Part shown: positions 10,010 to 18,970 of the stretch, one piece after another
Position numbering within the stretch: position 1 is the first letter of the stretch
Layout: each line of letters begins with the position of its first letter
NCBI GenBank assembly: GCA_040223695.1
Contig: JAVKFU010000013.1
Coordinates: 1-59,320, forward strand
Origin: Deltaproteobacteria bacterium
Lineage (GTDB): Bacteria > Desulfobacterota_D > UBA1144 > Nemesobacterales > UBA2774
Reading direction: 5' to 3'
Length of the DNA: 59,320 nucleotides
The notes under the pieces: model-generated
The model's input: only the letters and a program-made list of their open reading frames with translations
Told to the model about the DNA's origin: nothing
Databases searched by the model: none
Translations under genes and position numbers: made by a program

Positions 10010-10525
10010 GTGCAAGTGAGCGAAAATATCAAACGGATTTTAGACGCTAACGAGGAGTACTCCAAAGAGTACAATAAGAAAGCTATACCCGGTATCAAGC
10101 CCGCGAGGAGACTGGCAATACTTACTTGTATGGACACACGTATCGACCCCTTGAGATTCGCAGGCTTAAAAAAGGGCGACGCCCATATAATCAGAAACGC
10201 CGGAGGGAGGGCAAGCGATGACGCCATACGCTCTCTCGTTCTCTCCAGCAGGTTGCTTGGGACAAATGAGTGGCTTGTCGTACATCACACCGATTGCGGC
10301 CAGGAGAACTTCAGCAATGAAGAAGTGTGCAAACTCATGAGGGACACTTCCGACAGCGGGGAGGGAGATTTTATAAACTGGCTTACAATCTCTGATAGAA
10401 CCCAAAGCGTTAAAGACGACGTGCGGCGTATCAGAAATCACCCTCTGGTTCCAGGGGATGTAACGATTTACGGATTTCTTTTTGAGGTCGAAACAGGGAG
10501 GCTCAAAGAAATCATAAGCGAATAA
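10010..10525 (+). CDS. Beta-class carbonic anhydrase (Rv1284-like clade)
   Basis: A 171-residue enzyme that interconverts CO2 and bicarbonate. Zinc ligands are visible: Cys40 in LTCMDTRID, His93 and Cys96 in HHTDCG. The Asp42/Arg44 dyad is conserved, followed by HIIRNAGG. The short length and HHTDCG sequence match the compact beta-CA clade that includes mycobacterial Rv1284. The GTG at 10010 is very close to the AGGGAG ribosome site; a second in-frame GTG at 10016 has better spacing and may be the true start. Confidence 0.92.
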   Translation: MQVSENIKRILDANEEYSKEYNKKAIPGIKPARRLAILTCMDTRIDPLRFAGLKKGDAHIIRNAGGRASDDAIRSLVLSSRLLGTNEWLVVHHTDCGQENFSNEEVCKLMRDTSDSGEGDFINWLTISDRTQSVKDDVRRIRNHPLVPGDVTIYGFLFEVETGRLKEIISE

Positions 10526-10667
10526 ATTTTTGCCGAACATCTTGCCTAAAAGATTGGACCAGGAAAACACAATACAGAAATCAGAGTTATTACAGACCGT
10601 CTTTTACCGACCGGGGTCTGCATGAGTATTGACGGCATTGATTCGACAGGATTACCGAAAAAAGATG

Positions 10668-11618
10668 TCACTGCTCGATCGAAGCGCTTTTAAATTGTAT
10701 GGAATCGGGAAACGGGAACCTTGTATTCTCTTCCTTGCCGTCGAGCTCCTGAACGTCTTCGGCCCCGAAGTCCCTGAGGCGCGAAATTACCTCAAGCACT
10801 ACTGTTTCGGGAGTGGAGGCGCCTGAGCTGAGACCGACGACCATGTTTTCAGAGAACATATCCCTGTCCAGATCCCGGGCACCTTCGATCAAGTAAGCTT
10901 TTTTCACACCGCTCGCCTTCGCTACCTCGACCAATCGATTGGAATTCGAGCTTTCGGGCGAGCCCATTATAAATATTATATCCGCAAGCCTGGCAAGCGC
11001 CTTGACGGCGTCCTGCCTGTTCTGAGTAGCATAGCAAATGTCGAGCTTGGACGGACTTACTATATTCGGGAACCTCCGCTTGAGTACTTGAAGAATATCT
11101 CTTGTATCATTCACACTCAAAGTCGTCTGCGTGACGTACGCCACTTTGTCCGGGTCTGCAAGCGTGATACGTTCGGCTTCTTCAACCGATTCGACGACAA
11201 CTACTTTTTCGGGAGCCTCGCCGCTCGTGCCTATGACTTCGACATGGTTTCTGTGACCGATTAAAATAATCGTGTACCCAATATCGGCGTAATGCTTGAC
11301 CTCGTTATGCACCTTTGTAACGAGCGGGCACACTGCGTCGACTACCTCCAGACCGTCCCTCTGTGCTTCACTCCAGACCGCCGGACTCACGCCGTGGGCG
11401 CTGAATATAACCTTTGCCCCTTTGTCCTTTATCTCGCTCAGCTCCTCGACGAACTTAACTCCCTTCGCCTTGAGCGACTCGACAACACGCTTGTTGTGAA
11501 CAATGGCGTGACGCACATAGATCGGGGGACCGTACATCTCAAGGGCGCGCTCCACAATATCGATTGCGCGGTCAACACCGGCACAAAATCCCCTCGGCTT
11601 GGCTACAATTACTCGCAT
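10668..11618 (-). CDS. ispH: 4-hydroxy-3-methylbut-2-enyl diphosphate reductase IspH
   Basis: Last enzyme of the MEP isoprenoid pathway, reducing HMBPP to IPP and DMAPP with an Fe-S cluster. The 316-residue protein has the three cluster cysteines (Cys12 in KPRGFCAG, Cys97 in DAVCPLV, Cys195 in DICYATQNRQ) and the AHG, EVIGTSGEAP and GSPESSNSNRL motifs. It is transcribed leftward and is convergent with the carbonic anhydrase gene. Confidence 0.97.
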   Translation of the reverse strand: MRVIVAKPRGFCAGVDRAIDIVERALEMYGPPIYVRHAIVHNKRVVESLKAKGVKFVEELSEIKDKGAKVIFSAHGVSPAVWSEAQRDGLEVVDAVCPLVTKVHNEVKHYADIGYTIILIGHRNHVEVIGTSGEAPEKVVVVESVEEAERITLADPDKVAYVTQTTLSVNDTRDILQVLKRRFPNIVSPSKLDICYATQNRQDAVKALARLADIIFIMGSPESSNSNRLVEVAKASGVKKAYLIEGARDLDRDMFSENMVVGLSSGASTPETVVLEVISRLRDFGAEDVQELDGKEENTRFPFPDSIQFKSASIEQ

Positions 11619-11978
11619 ATAAATACCTTTTTAAATAATAACTGTTTCCTCAGCATCTTCATAATATGGGCGGAAGACTACAGAGCATCAATGCTGGAAG
11701 CACGAGCGGCGATATTTAAGACCAATTAAATATGAAGGCCTTTCAATTTCCTTATCGAATTTTTCAAGTAATTCCGACACCTTATTCGCCCCTTTTATTC
11801 CCACGAACATAAAGTGATTGCCCTAAAGCTTGTTTCAAAAATGGTTCTGATTCACATCCCCAGCGCTTATTTAATATTAATCAATCTTGGTTTAAAATGA
11901 GTGAAGCGCGTAGAGTCGGATTAATTATCATAAACCCGCGAAGAGACCGATTCTACATTTCACAAGCGGAGGTTATCT
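11619..11978. other. 360-bp divergent spacer between ispH and an SDR gene
   Basis: AT-rich spacer that must hold the promoters of both divergent genes. I could not pick a convincing -35/-10 pair. The SDR gene has GGAGG a few bases before its ATG. The only coding signal is a possible 40-codon leftward frame (11688-11810), listed separately. No repeats or strong hairpins stand out. Confidence 0.4.
11688..11810 (-). CDS. Possible 40-residue small protein upstream of ispH
   Basis: A leftward ATG-started frame of 40 codons, ending in TGA at 11688-11690, with AGGG about 10 nt before the ATG. The product begins MFVGIKGANKVSELLEKF and has a plausible soluble composition with an amphipathic helix. 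It lies about 70 bp upstream of ispH on the same strand. It could be a real small gene, a remnant, or chance. No family is recognised. Confidence 0.22.
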   Translation of the reverse strand: MFVGIKGANKVSELLEKFDKEIERPSYLIGLKYRRSCFQH

Positions 11979-12761
11979 ATGAGACTGAAAGACAAAGTGG
12001 CTATTATTACAGGGGGGTCTTCGGGAATAGGGCGCGCGATAACCCTCGGATACGTAAAGGAGGGAGCCAAGGTAGCCATAGCCGCACTACACGAGGAACC
12101 GTGCAGGGAGGTCGTTAAGGAAATAGAGGACATGGGCGGCGAGGGCATATATTATACGCTCGACGTCTCGGACCTGGAAAAGCATGGGGAACTCATTGAC
12201 AAAACTTTGGAAGCGTTCGGCAGGGTGGACATTCTTGTAAACGACGCCGGGTACGCGAGACGCGAGACTGTCTTCGACGTAACACCCGAGAACTGGGACA
12301 AAATGATGGATATTAACCTGAAAAGCGCTTTTTTTCTGTCTCAGAGCTTCGCCAATCAGCTCATCAAGCAGGGGTCTCCCGGAAGGATAATAAATATCGG
12401 CTCCGTGGCGGGGGCAATGGATATGCACCCGGTTTCAATCGCTTACCACGCCGCCAAGGGAGCGCTAATCAACGTGACAAGAGTAATGGCTGTAGATCTG
12501 GCCCATTACGGAATTACCGTAAACTGTATCGGTCCGGGCTCGACTATAACTCCGCTGTCCGCATCAGCAAATCCAGAGTACGACGAATACATGACGACGG
12601 GAATCCCCGAAGGAAGAAGGGGGAAACCGGAGGATATTGTACCGCCCGCCGTCATGTTCGCCACCGATGAGGCGGAATACATAACGGGACAGACCATTTT
12701 CGTCGAAGGCGGTGCGATGTCCGTTTATCTGGGGAAGGAAGAGCCGGATTTTAAGGCCTAG
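11979..12761 (+). CDS. Short-chain dehydrogenase/reductase (glucose-1-dehydrogenase/FabG-like)
   Basis: A 260-residue classical SDR. The cofactor motif TGGSSGIG is at 11-18 and the catalytic triad is Ser142, Tyr156, Lys160 (YHAAK). The C-terminal TGQTIFVEGGAM is typical. The usual NNAG structural motif reads NDAG (88-91), a mild variant. The substrate is not predictable. It is convergent with the P-loop kinase gene, 4 bp apart. Confidence 0.88.
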   Translation: MRLKDKVAIITGGSSGIGRAITLGYVKEGAKVAIAALHEEPCREVVKEIEDMGGEGIYYTLDVSDLEKHGELIDKTLEAFGRVDILVNDAGYARRETVFDVTPENWDKMMDINLKSAFFLSQSFANQLIKQGSPGRIINIGSVAGAMDMHPVSIAYHAAKGALINVTRVMAVDLAHYGITVNCIGPGSTITPLSASANPEYDEYMTTGIPEGRRGKPEDIVPPAVMFATDEAEYITGQTIFVEGGAMSVYLGKEEPDFKA

Positions 12762-12765
12762 GGTT

Positions 12766-13386
12766 TCAATCGGGGTCGAGAATCAGGTCTGCTCTTTTTT
12801 TGTGTTGTTCGAGATAGGGTAAATAGCCGTCAAAATATATCTTCTTTTTCTCGAGCCATCCCCTGTGGTTTAAGTGTCTAGCCGCATGGTCCCTCGCTTC
12901 GGCCCTCTTGAGCGCAACCTCCCACGGGACATTAATGAACACTATTAAGTCGACAAATCCGGCTAATTCGTCATCGCAGGAAAATAACCCTTCGAGGATA
13001 AAATATTTGCAATTGCGGGCATCAATTTCGATCTCTGAGTCGATGCCGCCGGTGGAAAGATTATATAGGCCGGAAAGTCTAAATTGCCTCCCCTCTTTTA
13101 CCGACCTAAGGGTTTCGTTGACCTTTTCAAGATCATACCATGCACGCAAATCTATTTTCCCATGCTCGATCCGTTCGTCCCACTCGGCTCTTTTCACGCA
13201 AACGAATAAATCCATAGTCATCAACATCGAATCACGGCCAAGGGCTTCATGCAGTTTCTCGGCTTCGTAGCTCTTGCCGCTACCTATTGTGCCGTCTAAC
13301 GCGATCACGAGGGGGGACTCCGTTTCGGTATTACGTATGGCTTCGACTATCTCGGGAAATCTCATTGCCGGCTCCGGATTCATCAA
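12766..13386 (-). CDS. P-loop kinase, uridine kinase-like
   Basis: A 206-residue soluble protein with Walker A LDGTIGSGKS, a TMDLFV segment in the place of the substrate-binding Asp, and a hydrophobic strand ending KYFILEGLFS like the uridine kinase fold. A lid with RDHAARHLNHRG follows. This resembles the uridine kinase/phosphoribulokinase superfamily but not closely enough to name the substrate. A second ATG at residue 8 (13363-13365) could be the start. Confidence 0.75.
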   Translation of the reverse strand: MMNPEPAMRFPEIVEAIRNTETESPLVIALDGTIGSGKSYEAEKLHEALGRDSMLMTMDLFVCVKRAEWDERIEHGKIDLRAWYDLEKVNETLRSVKEGRQFRLSGLYNLSTGGIDSEIEIDARNCKYFILEGLFSCDDELAGFVDLIVFINVPWEVALKRAEARDHAARHLNHRGWLEKKKIYFDGYLPYLEQHKKRADLILDPD

Positions 13387-13548
13387 ATTTCATTTGTTGT
13401 AATTATAAATACAGTTTATGAAGATAACTCAATATTCGGCAAAAATTAAATTGAACAAATATATCTACAAAAATTTAACAATAAATGATAGGGTACGAAT
13501 GTATATACAACATAATTAACTAGCCGGCTTCTATTAAAGGAGGACACC

Positions 13549-14835
13549 GTGGGTAAAAACGGCGCTTCCGAAAGCGGGATGAGGAATGTTATTGCTGGTT
13601 GTGTGGGCAATGTGCTTGAATGGTACGATTTTGCCCTCTACGGCTTTTTTGCGCCGATCATCGCCAAGCTGTTCTTCCCTTCGGATGACCAGATAAGCTC
13701 TCTTTTAGCTACATTCGGAGTATTTGCCGTCGGATTCTTCATGCGCCCTGTAGGCTCGGTTATTTTCGGCATATTGGGGGACAGGCTGGGGAGAAAAAGG
13801 GCGCTTGAAATCTCGGTCATCATGATGGCGGTACCCACAACCCTAATCGGGGTCCTTCCGACCCATGCGGAAGTAGGTATACTGGCACCGATTCTTATGA
13901 CGCTTATAAGGCTGATACAGGGCGTATCAGTGGGCGGTGAATTCACGGGCTCTATATCCTTTGTTGTCGAACATGCTCCTTACCCGCCCGGACGGAGAGG
14001 CTTTTACAGCAGCTGGACCGTGTTCAGTCTCTTGGGCGGAATTCTCCTCGGCTCAGCCATAGCTTCCCTGGTCACGAATATACTCACGCAGGAGGAGGTT
14101 CACAGCTTCGGTTGGCGGCTTCCATTTTTCCTCGGAATCGTAATAGGTTTAATAGGGCTTTATTTGAGAAGCGGACTCGACGAATCACCCACATTCAAGC
14201 GTCTCAAAGAATCCGGACAGCTTTCGGAGAGGCCGATAAGGGACGCGGTACATAATCACTGGAAGGAGATACTGACTGTAGTCGGAGCGACTTGTGTTGG
14301 GTCGATCAATTTTTATCTGATTTTTGTTTACATGACTACGTTCCTTTCTACAGAGACCCACGTGCTTCTATCTTCCGCTCTCGATATTAACACGATAAGC
14401 ATGGTTGCCTTGATGGTACTCACCCCTTTTATGGGGCTTTTATCGGACAAGATCGGGAGAAAGCCGCTTTTAATCGGCGGGTGTTTAATAATCGCAATAT
14501 TTGCAATCCCCCTTTTCATAGTGCTAACCAAAGGCCACATAATATACGACATGCTCTCACAGCTTGTTTTCGCCCTCGGACTTTCAATGGTGTTCGGGCC
14601 TTTCGGGGCTATGATGGTCGAGCTTTTTCCCACGAAAGTTCGCATGAGCGCGGTCTCCATAGGATACAACGTAGGTTTTGCGGTGTTCGGAGGGACGGCT
14701 CCTTTTGTTGCTACATATCTTATAGAAGCGACCGGGAGCAAAATTTCCCCGAGCTATTATCTGGTTGCCGCGGCGCTTATTTCCATATTCGTATTCATAA
14801 GAATACGCGAATCTTTCCGTGACGAAGAGGTTTAA
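13549..14835 (+). CDS. MFS transporter, metabolite:H+ symporter family
   Basis: A 428-residue, 12-helix transporter. The N-terminal GNVLEWYDFALYGFFAP, the RPVGSVIFGILGDRLGRKR loop and GVSVGGEFTGS are the hallmarks of the MHS family (ProP, KgtP, ShiA, citrate carriers). A second SDKIGRKP loop marks the other half. It probably imports an organic acid or osmolyte with protons. The start is GTG at 13549, decided by a strong AAAGGAGG at 13536-13543. Confidence 0.9.
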   Translation: MGKNGASESGMRNVIAGCVGNVLEWYDFALYGFFAPIIAKLFFPSDDQISSLLATFGVFAVGFFMRPVGSVIFGILGDRLGRKRALEISVIMMAVPTTLIGVLPTHAEVGILAPILMTLIRLIQGVSVGGEFTGSISFVVEHAPYPPGRRGFYSSWTVFSLLGGILLGSAIASLVTNILTQEEVHSFGWRLPFFLGIVIGLIGLYLRSGLDESPTFKRLKESGQLSERPIRDAVHNHWKEILTVVGATCVGSINFYLIFVYMTTFLSTETHVLLSSALDINTISMVALMVLTPFMGLLSDKIGRKPLLIGGCLIIAIFAIPLFIVLTKGHIIYDMLSQLVFALGLSMVFGPFGAMMVELFPTKVRMSAVSIGYNVGFAVFGGTAPFVATYLIEATGSKISPSYYLVAAALISIFVFIRIRESFRDEEV

Positions 14836-14987
14836 GATAGAAAGTACGTATTCGAGGAGATAATATGATTATCTGTCGTCTGAGCACATAAAAGCTGAGG
14901 ATGTTGACACCGAAATTTTTAACGATGATCAGTATGGAGTGACAAATTTAATATACTTCTTCAGACCAACAATAATGGGTTTAATTG

Positions 14988-15416
14988 TTATTCAACTTTT
15001 AGAAGATACTTTCCCGTTGTTTCCTGACCATTCATATCCGATATCCTAAAGCCTATCTTATATTTACCGTGAGGGATATGAACGGACTCGGCATGCAATT
15101 CAGCGCCCTCTTTATTTTTCTTTATATATTGTTTTACTCTGCTGGTTACATTTATTTTTAAAAAATACTTCTCAGCCCAGACATCGAGTGAATTTAAATC
15201 CAATGTTGAATTATTCCCTTTGAAAAGCACAAATATATCTGCCGGGTCTATTGCAATAATTGTCGGTCCTTTATCTGTCTTAATGACATCCGGTTCTTCT
15301 ATTATGATGCTCGGACCGGAAGATAAAGCCCGATGATCATTTCGTATATTTTCCTTTTCCCATTCCGAGTCCGCGAATCTAAGATTTTTAGCTTCATCAT
15401 CCGTAAGCAGTACCAA
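14988..15416 (-). CDS. Exported protein of unknown function; true start probably further upstream
   Basis: From the TTG at 15416 the product is 142 residues without a signal. The same frame continues upstream without a stop to 15527 and encodes a clear signal peptide (SISKSLLILTVFNIIGF, then a polar VSYGQ region). No ATG, GTG or TTG starts that extension. ATC at 15515 lies 7 nt after GAGGGAG and gives a 175-residue precursor; ATT at 15521 is a second option. The mature part ends in a beta-rich segment (KYKIGFRISDMNG) that may be an Ig-like domain. No family is recognised. Confidence 0.65.
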   Translation of the reverse strand: MVLLTDDEAKNLRFADSEWEKENIRNDHRALSSGPSIIIEEPDVIKTDKGPTIIAIDPADIFVLFKGNNSTLDLNSLDVWAEKYFLKINVTSRVKQYIKKNKEGAELHAESVHIPHGKYKIGFRISDMNGQETTGKYLLKVE

Positions 15417-15561
15417 CGGTTTTTGACCGTAAGAGACTGTAGCGTTTAGACATATAAAGCCAATTATATTGAATACCGTTAGTATTAATAATGATTTGGA
15501 AATTGATCTGAAGATTACAATGCTCCCTCAAATTGTTTAAAGCGGGCTATCTTTAGATTCT

Positions 15562-15590
15562 ACAATATATTTCTGATCTGTAACTGTCAA
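15562..15590 (-). promoter_or_regulatory. Putative sigma-70 promoter of the exported protein gene
   Basis: On the reverse strand, TTGACA (15590-15585), a 17-bp spacer and TATTGT (15567-15562). The predicted transcript start near 15555 lies about 40 nt before the upstream start inferred from the signal peptide, which supports the longer gene model. Confidence 0.45.
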
Positions 15591-15696
15591 GCTTCTGAAA
15601 TTATGACAAGACGAATATCATTTACTGAAAACATACATCAATCGGGTGATAGTTTCGTCAAGCCAGCCACAAGCATCTTTTTGGATTCCGGATATT

Positions 15697-16443
15697 TTAA
15701 AACAGCCCCAGCAGCTTTAGAGAAATAATAAAGATGGCCACGACCAGAACATAACGTATGATTTTCTCGCCTCCCCTGACCGAGAGGCGGGCGGCCCACC
15801 AGGCGCCCAGCGCGTTTCCGGCCGCGAGAACAAGCCCCAGAACCCAGCTCACGTTATCGGTCAATATGAATATCAGGAGCGCCGGGACGGTAAATATCAT
15901 CGTGATGAATACCTTGTGCATATTTACGAAGACGAGATTCATCCTGAGCAAATGGTAGAGCGCGGCCATTATTAAAAACCCGACACCTACCTGTATAAAC
16001 CCGCCGTAGAAACCTACAGCGAACATCACGGGGTAAACAAGCCAGGTCTTTCTCCCTTCCTCTGTAGTAATGTCATATTTAGTATGGGGAATAAACATCG
16101 ATACGATCACCCCTATCATTACGATTCCGAGAATACGCTCGAACCACAGGTCTTCGATGCGTACAGCAACGAGCGCGCCCAGGACAGCCCCGGGAAGCGT
16201 CAGTGCGGCGAGCCTCAACCCGAGCCTGGTCCCTGAGATATTTTCTTTCCGGAAGGACAGGGTAGCGGAAACGCTTTGAATCAATATACCTATCCGGTTG
16301 GTCCCGTTTGCGGCTGCGCTGTCGAGCCCGATGAAGATGAGAGCGGGAAGTGTAAGGCTCGAACCTCCGCCCGCCATCACGTTAATCACTCCGGCAACAA
16401 TACCGACACCGAAAAGAATCAGAAAATCCAGATATTCAGGCAT
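15697..16443 (-). CDS. TSUP (TauE/SafE) family membrane transporter
   Basis: A 248-residue, all-helical membrane protein. The N-terminal GVGIVAGVINVMAGGGSSLTLPALI is the TSUP signature, repeated in weaker form in the second half (GFYGGFIQVGVGFLIMAAL). Family members export sulfite, sulfoacetate or related anions. There is no sulfur-metabolism gene next to it, so the substrate is open. It is divergent from the purine permease gene. Confidence 0.9.
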   Translation of the reverse strand: MPEYLDFLILFGVGIVAGVINVMAGGGSSLTLPALIFIGLDSAAANGTNRIGILIQSVSATLSFRKENISGTRLGLRLAALTLPGAVLGALVAVRIEDLWFERILGIVMIGVIVSMFIPHTKYDITTEEGRKTWLVYPVMFAVGFYGGFIQVGVGFLIMAALYHLLRMNLVFVNMHKVFITMIFTVPALLIFILTDNVSWVLGLVLAAGNALGAWWAARLSVRGGEKIIRYVLVVAIFIISLKLLGLF

Positions 16444-16525
16444 GATCCCCTTACGTAAGCTCCCGACTCTCGTTCCGAATTATAATGCCGTGCAAATTCG
16501 GACTAATTATACTTCGTATTCGTGA

Positions 16526-16555
16526 TTGACAATATACTCGCAAGCGTGTGATAAT
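16526..16555 (+). promoter_or_regulatory. Sigma-70-type promoter with extended -10 before the purine permease
   Basis: TTGACA (16526-16531), an 18-bp spacer and GATAAT (16550-16555), with TG one base before the -10 box (TGTGATAAT). The start would fall near 16562, giving a very short leader of about 16 nt with no evident ribosome-binding site before the ATG at 16578. Confidence 0.65.
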
Positions 16556-16577
16556 GACAAGTTGAATTTATCCGACT

Positions 16578-17903
16578 ATGCTCGAAAGATTATTCAATCT
16601 AAAAGAACTAGGGACAAGCGCAGGGCGGGAAACGGTAGCGGGAATAACGACATTCATGACGATGTCGTACATTATATTCGTTCAGCCCGCGGTGCTCGGG
16701 GCGGCTGGGATGGACCCGGGCGCGGTAATGGTGGCGACCTGTGTGTCGAGTGCACTCGGAACTGTTCTGATGGCGCTTCTGGCAAATTACCCTATAGCCC
16801 AGGCCCCGGCGATGGGGCACAACTTCTATTTCTCGTACATAGTGGTTTTGACGCTGGGATATTCGTGGCAGCACGCGCTCGGCGCGGTTTTTATAGCGGG
16901 GCTGGTATTTATACTGCTTTCCACAGTCGGCCTGAGGGAAACCCTGATGAACGTGCTTCCCGGGTGCCTCAAAAACGGAATACCGGTCGGTATAGGGCTG
17001 CTAATCGCGCTTGTGGGATTTGAATGGTCGGGAATAGTAGTCGGGCACCCCGTGACATACGTAACCCTTGGCGACCTCAAATCCACTCCGACCCTGATAT
17101 CCATACTCGGGATTGTAGTAATGGCCGTGTTATTTGCGCTCAGGATGAGAGGAGCGATATTGATCGGAATTGTGGCGGCGGCCGCGGCGGGGCTTCTGAC
17201 AGGAATAATCGAATTTCAAGGGGTGCTGTCCGCCCCTCCTTCGATCGCTCCCACTTTTTTAAAGCTCAGCATCCCTAATATATTTAAAGACCCGCACCTG
17301 ATAACTGTTATTTTCGTTTTTCTCTTTTTAGACCTGTTCGACAGCGTGGGCACCCTCATAGGCGTAAGCCAGCAGGGAGGCCTGATGAAAGAAGGTAAGC
17401 TGCCCAAGGCGAGACAGGCTCTATTGTCGGACGCGATCGCCACGAGCGGAGGAGCGCTCCTCGGCACATCCACCGTCACAAGCTACATAGAGAGCGCTTC
17501 GGGGATTTCGGCGGGCGGAAGGACGGGGCTTACGGGAATCGTGGTCGCCGTACTGTTCCTGCTCGCAATATTTTTCAGTCCGCTCGTACGGATGATAGGC
17601 GCCGGTTACGAGGCGGGCGGAGGCTTGACGCTTTATCCGGTCATAGCCCCTGCCTTGATTATCGTGGGAAGCATGATGTTCAAAAATATCGTCAATATCG
17701 AGTGGGACGATTATACGGAGGGAATCCCGGCGTTTCTCACCCTCGTAATCATGCCGCTTGCGTTCAGCATAACCGAAGGCATCTCTTTCGGAGTAATCTC
17801 GTACGTACTCTTAAAAGTAGTGAGCGGAAAGGGTAAAAGGGTGCACTGGCTCCTGTACCTTTTCGCGGTTCTCTTTATAGCTAGGTATATATGGCTTGAG
17901 TGA
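16578..17903 (+). CDS. AzgA-like purine (adenine/hypoxanthine/guanine) permease, NCS2 group
   Basis: A 441-residue protein with about 12-14 helices. The start ETVAGITTFMTMSYIIFVQP, the QAPAMGHNFYFSYIVV segment and the LDLFDSVGTLIGVSQQ motif are those of the AzgA/PbuG branch of purine permeases. TSTVTSYIESASGISAGGRTG is also diagnostic. It imports purine bases by proton symport. A near-consensus promoter stands just upstream. Confidence 0.93.
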   Translation: MLERLFNLKELGTSAGRETVAGITTFMTMSYIIFVQPAVLGAAGMDPGAVMVATCVSSALGTVLMALLANYPIAQAPAMGHNFYFSYIVVLTLGYSWQHALGAVFIAGLVFILLSTVGLRETLMNVLPGCLKNGIPVGIGLLIALVGFEWSGIVVGHPVTYVTLGDLKSTPTLISILGIVVMAVLFALRMRGAILIGIVAAAAAGLLTGIIEFQGVLSAPPSIAPTFLKLSIPNIFKDPHLITVIFVFLFLDLFDSVGTLIGVSQQGGLMKEGKLPKARQALLSDAIATSGGALLGTSTVTSYIESASGISAGGRTGLTGIVVAVLFLLAIFFSPLVRMIGAGYEAGGGLTLYPVIAPALIIVGSMMFKNIVNIEWDDYTEGIPAFLTLVIMPLAFSITEGISFGVISYVLLKVVSGKGKRVHWLLYLFAVLFIARYIWLE

Positions 17904-18030
17904 ATCCCCGGCGCGGTAATTCCGGAGCCGGCGACGGACGGAATCAGGGGCACCGCTTAAATGCGCCGCCGTGATCAGGGGTTCTTATTGCCAATATTTC
18001 AAGCAACTTGTAAACTATTCACACCAGAAC

Positions 18031-18960
18031 ATGAATTCCAATAATTCCATTACTATCGCGCTCGTTCAAACCAAAGTTTCCGAAGACATTCGGTCAAACG
18101 TGGCGAAAACCGTTAAGATGATAGAGCGGGCGGCCAGGAAAGGCGCCCGGATTGTCGCCCTGCAGGAGCTGTTCCAGACCCCCTATTTCCCTCAGTGGGA
18201 AAACAAGAATAAGGACGACTACGCGGAAAGCCAGAGGGGCTTCACCGTGAGCGAAATGAGAAAAGCGGCTAAAAAATACGGCGTGGCAATAGTGGTTCCG
18301 TTCTACGAGAAAAGGAACGGCAAATATTTCAACACGGCGGCGGTTATCGACAAGAACGGAAAGCTCCTGGGCCGGTACAATAAAGTCCATATCCCTCACG
18401 ACCCGGGCTTTTATGAAAAGGAGTATTTTGAGGAGGGACAATCGGGTTACAAGGTTTTTCAGGTGGATAACGTGAAGTTCGCCGTGCTCATCTGCTTCGA
18501 TCAGTGGTTTCCCGAAGCCGCCCGCATGGCCCGCCTGAAAGGGGCCCGGATAATCTTTTATCCGACCGCCATAGGCAATATCGTCGACTACGAAGAAAAA
18601 GGGGACTGGCATGACGCCTGGGAAACCGTACAAAGGGGCCACGCGATCGCGAACAGCGTGTACGTGGCCGCAATAAACCGCGTCGGCCGGGAAGGCGGGA
18701 TAGAATTCTGGGGACAGTCGTTTATCTCCGATCCGTTCGGTAAGGTCATAAAGCGCGCTTCAGCCACCGGAGAAGAAACGGTAATCATGAAACTCGATCT
18801 GGAACTAAACGACTTTTATTCCGAAGGGTGGGGCTTTTTACGCAACAGGAGGCCCGATACCTACGATACGATCATTTCAGACAAACCGACTGAAAAATCC
18901 GGAAAGCTCCGTAACGTCACCCATTACGGGGACATGAAAAAGGCTTTGAATAAAAAATAA
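18031..18960 (+). CDS. aguB: N-carbamoylputrescine amidase AguB
   Basis: Nitrilase-superfamily enzyme that hydrolyses N-carbamoylputrescine to putrescine, CO2 and ammonia. The 309-residue form starts at the ATG at 18031; an in-frame GTG at 17971 would add 20 residues unlike the family. The triad is Glu46 (VALQELFQ), Lys in RYNKVHIPHD, and Cys in VLICFDQWFPE. The gene sits 10 bp before agmatine deiminase, so the pair converts agmatine to putrescine. Confidence 0.94.
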   Translation: MNSNNSITIALVQTKVSEDIRSNVAKTVKMIERAARKGARIVALQELFQTPYFPQWENKNKDDYAESQRGFTVSEMRKAAKKYGVAIVVPFYEKRNGKYFNTAAVIDKNGKLLGRYNKVHIPHDPGFYEKEYFEEGQSGYKVFQVDNVKFAVLICFDQWFPEAARMARLKGARIIFYPTAIGNIVDYEEKGDWHDAWETVQRGHAIANSVYVAAINRVGREGGIEFWGQSFISDPFGKVIKRASATGEETVIMKLDLELNDFYSEGWGFLRNRRPDTYDTIISDKPTEKSGKLRNVTHYGDMKKALNKK

Positions 18961-18970
18961 TCCGCCCGTC

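Noticed and set aside
10593-10620. CAGACC/GGTCTG hairpin between the carbonic anhydrase gene and ispH
   Set aside because: Long loop and no T-run. It lies between convergent gene ends, so it may contribute to termination, but the evidence is too weak.
11897-12118. A 73-codon rightward frame in front of the SDR gene
   Set aside because: Most of it lies inside the well-supported SDR gene in another frame, and the product is low-complexity.
14858-15050. A rightward frame without an ATG start that reads like coding sequence (DYLSSEHIKAEDV...) after the MFS gene
   Set aside because: It has no start codon, stops just upstream, and runs into the opposite-strand exported protein gene. It may be a gene remnant but is too weak to annotate.
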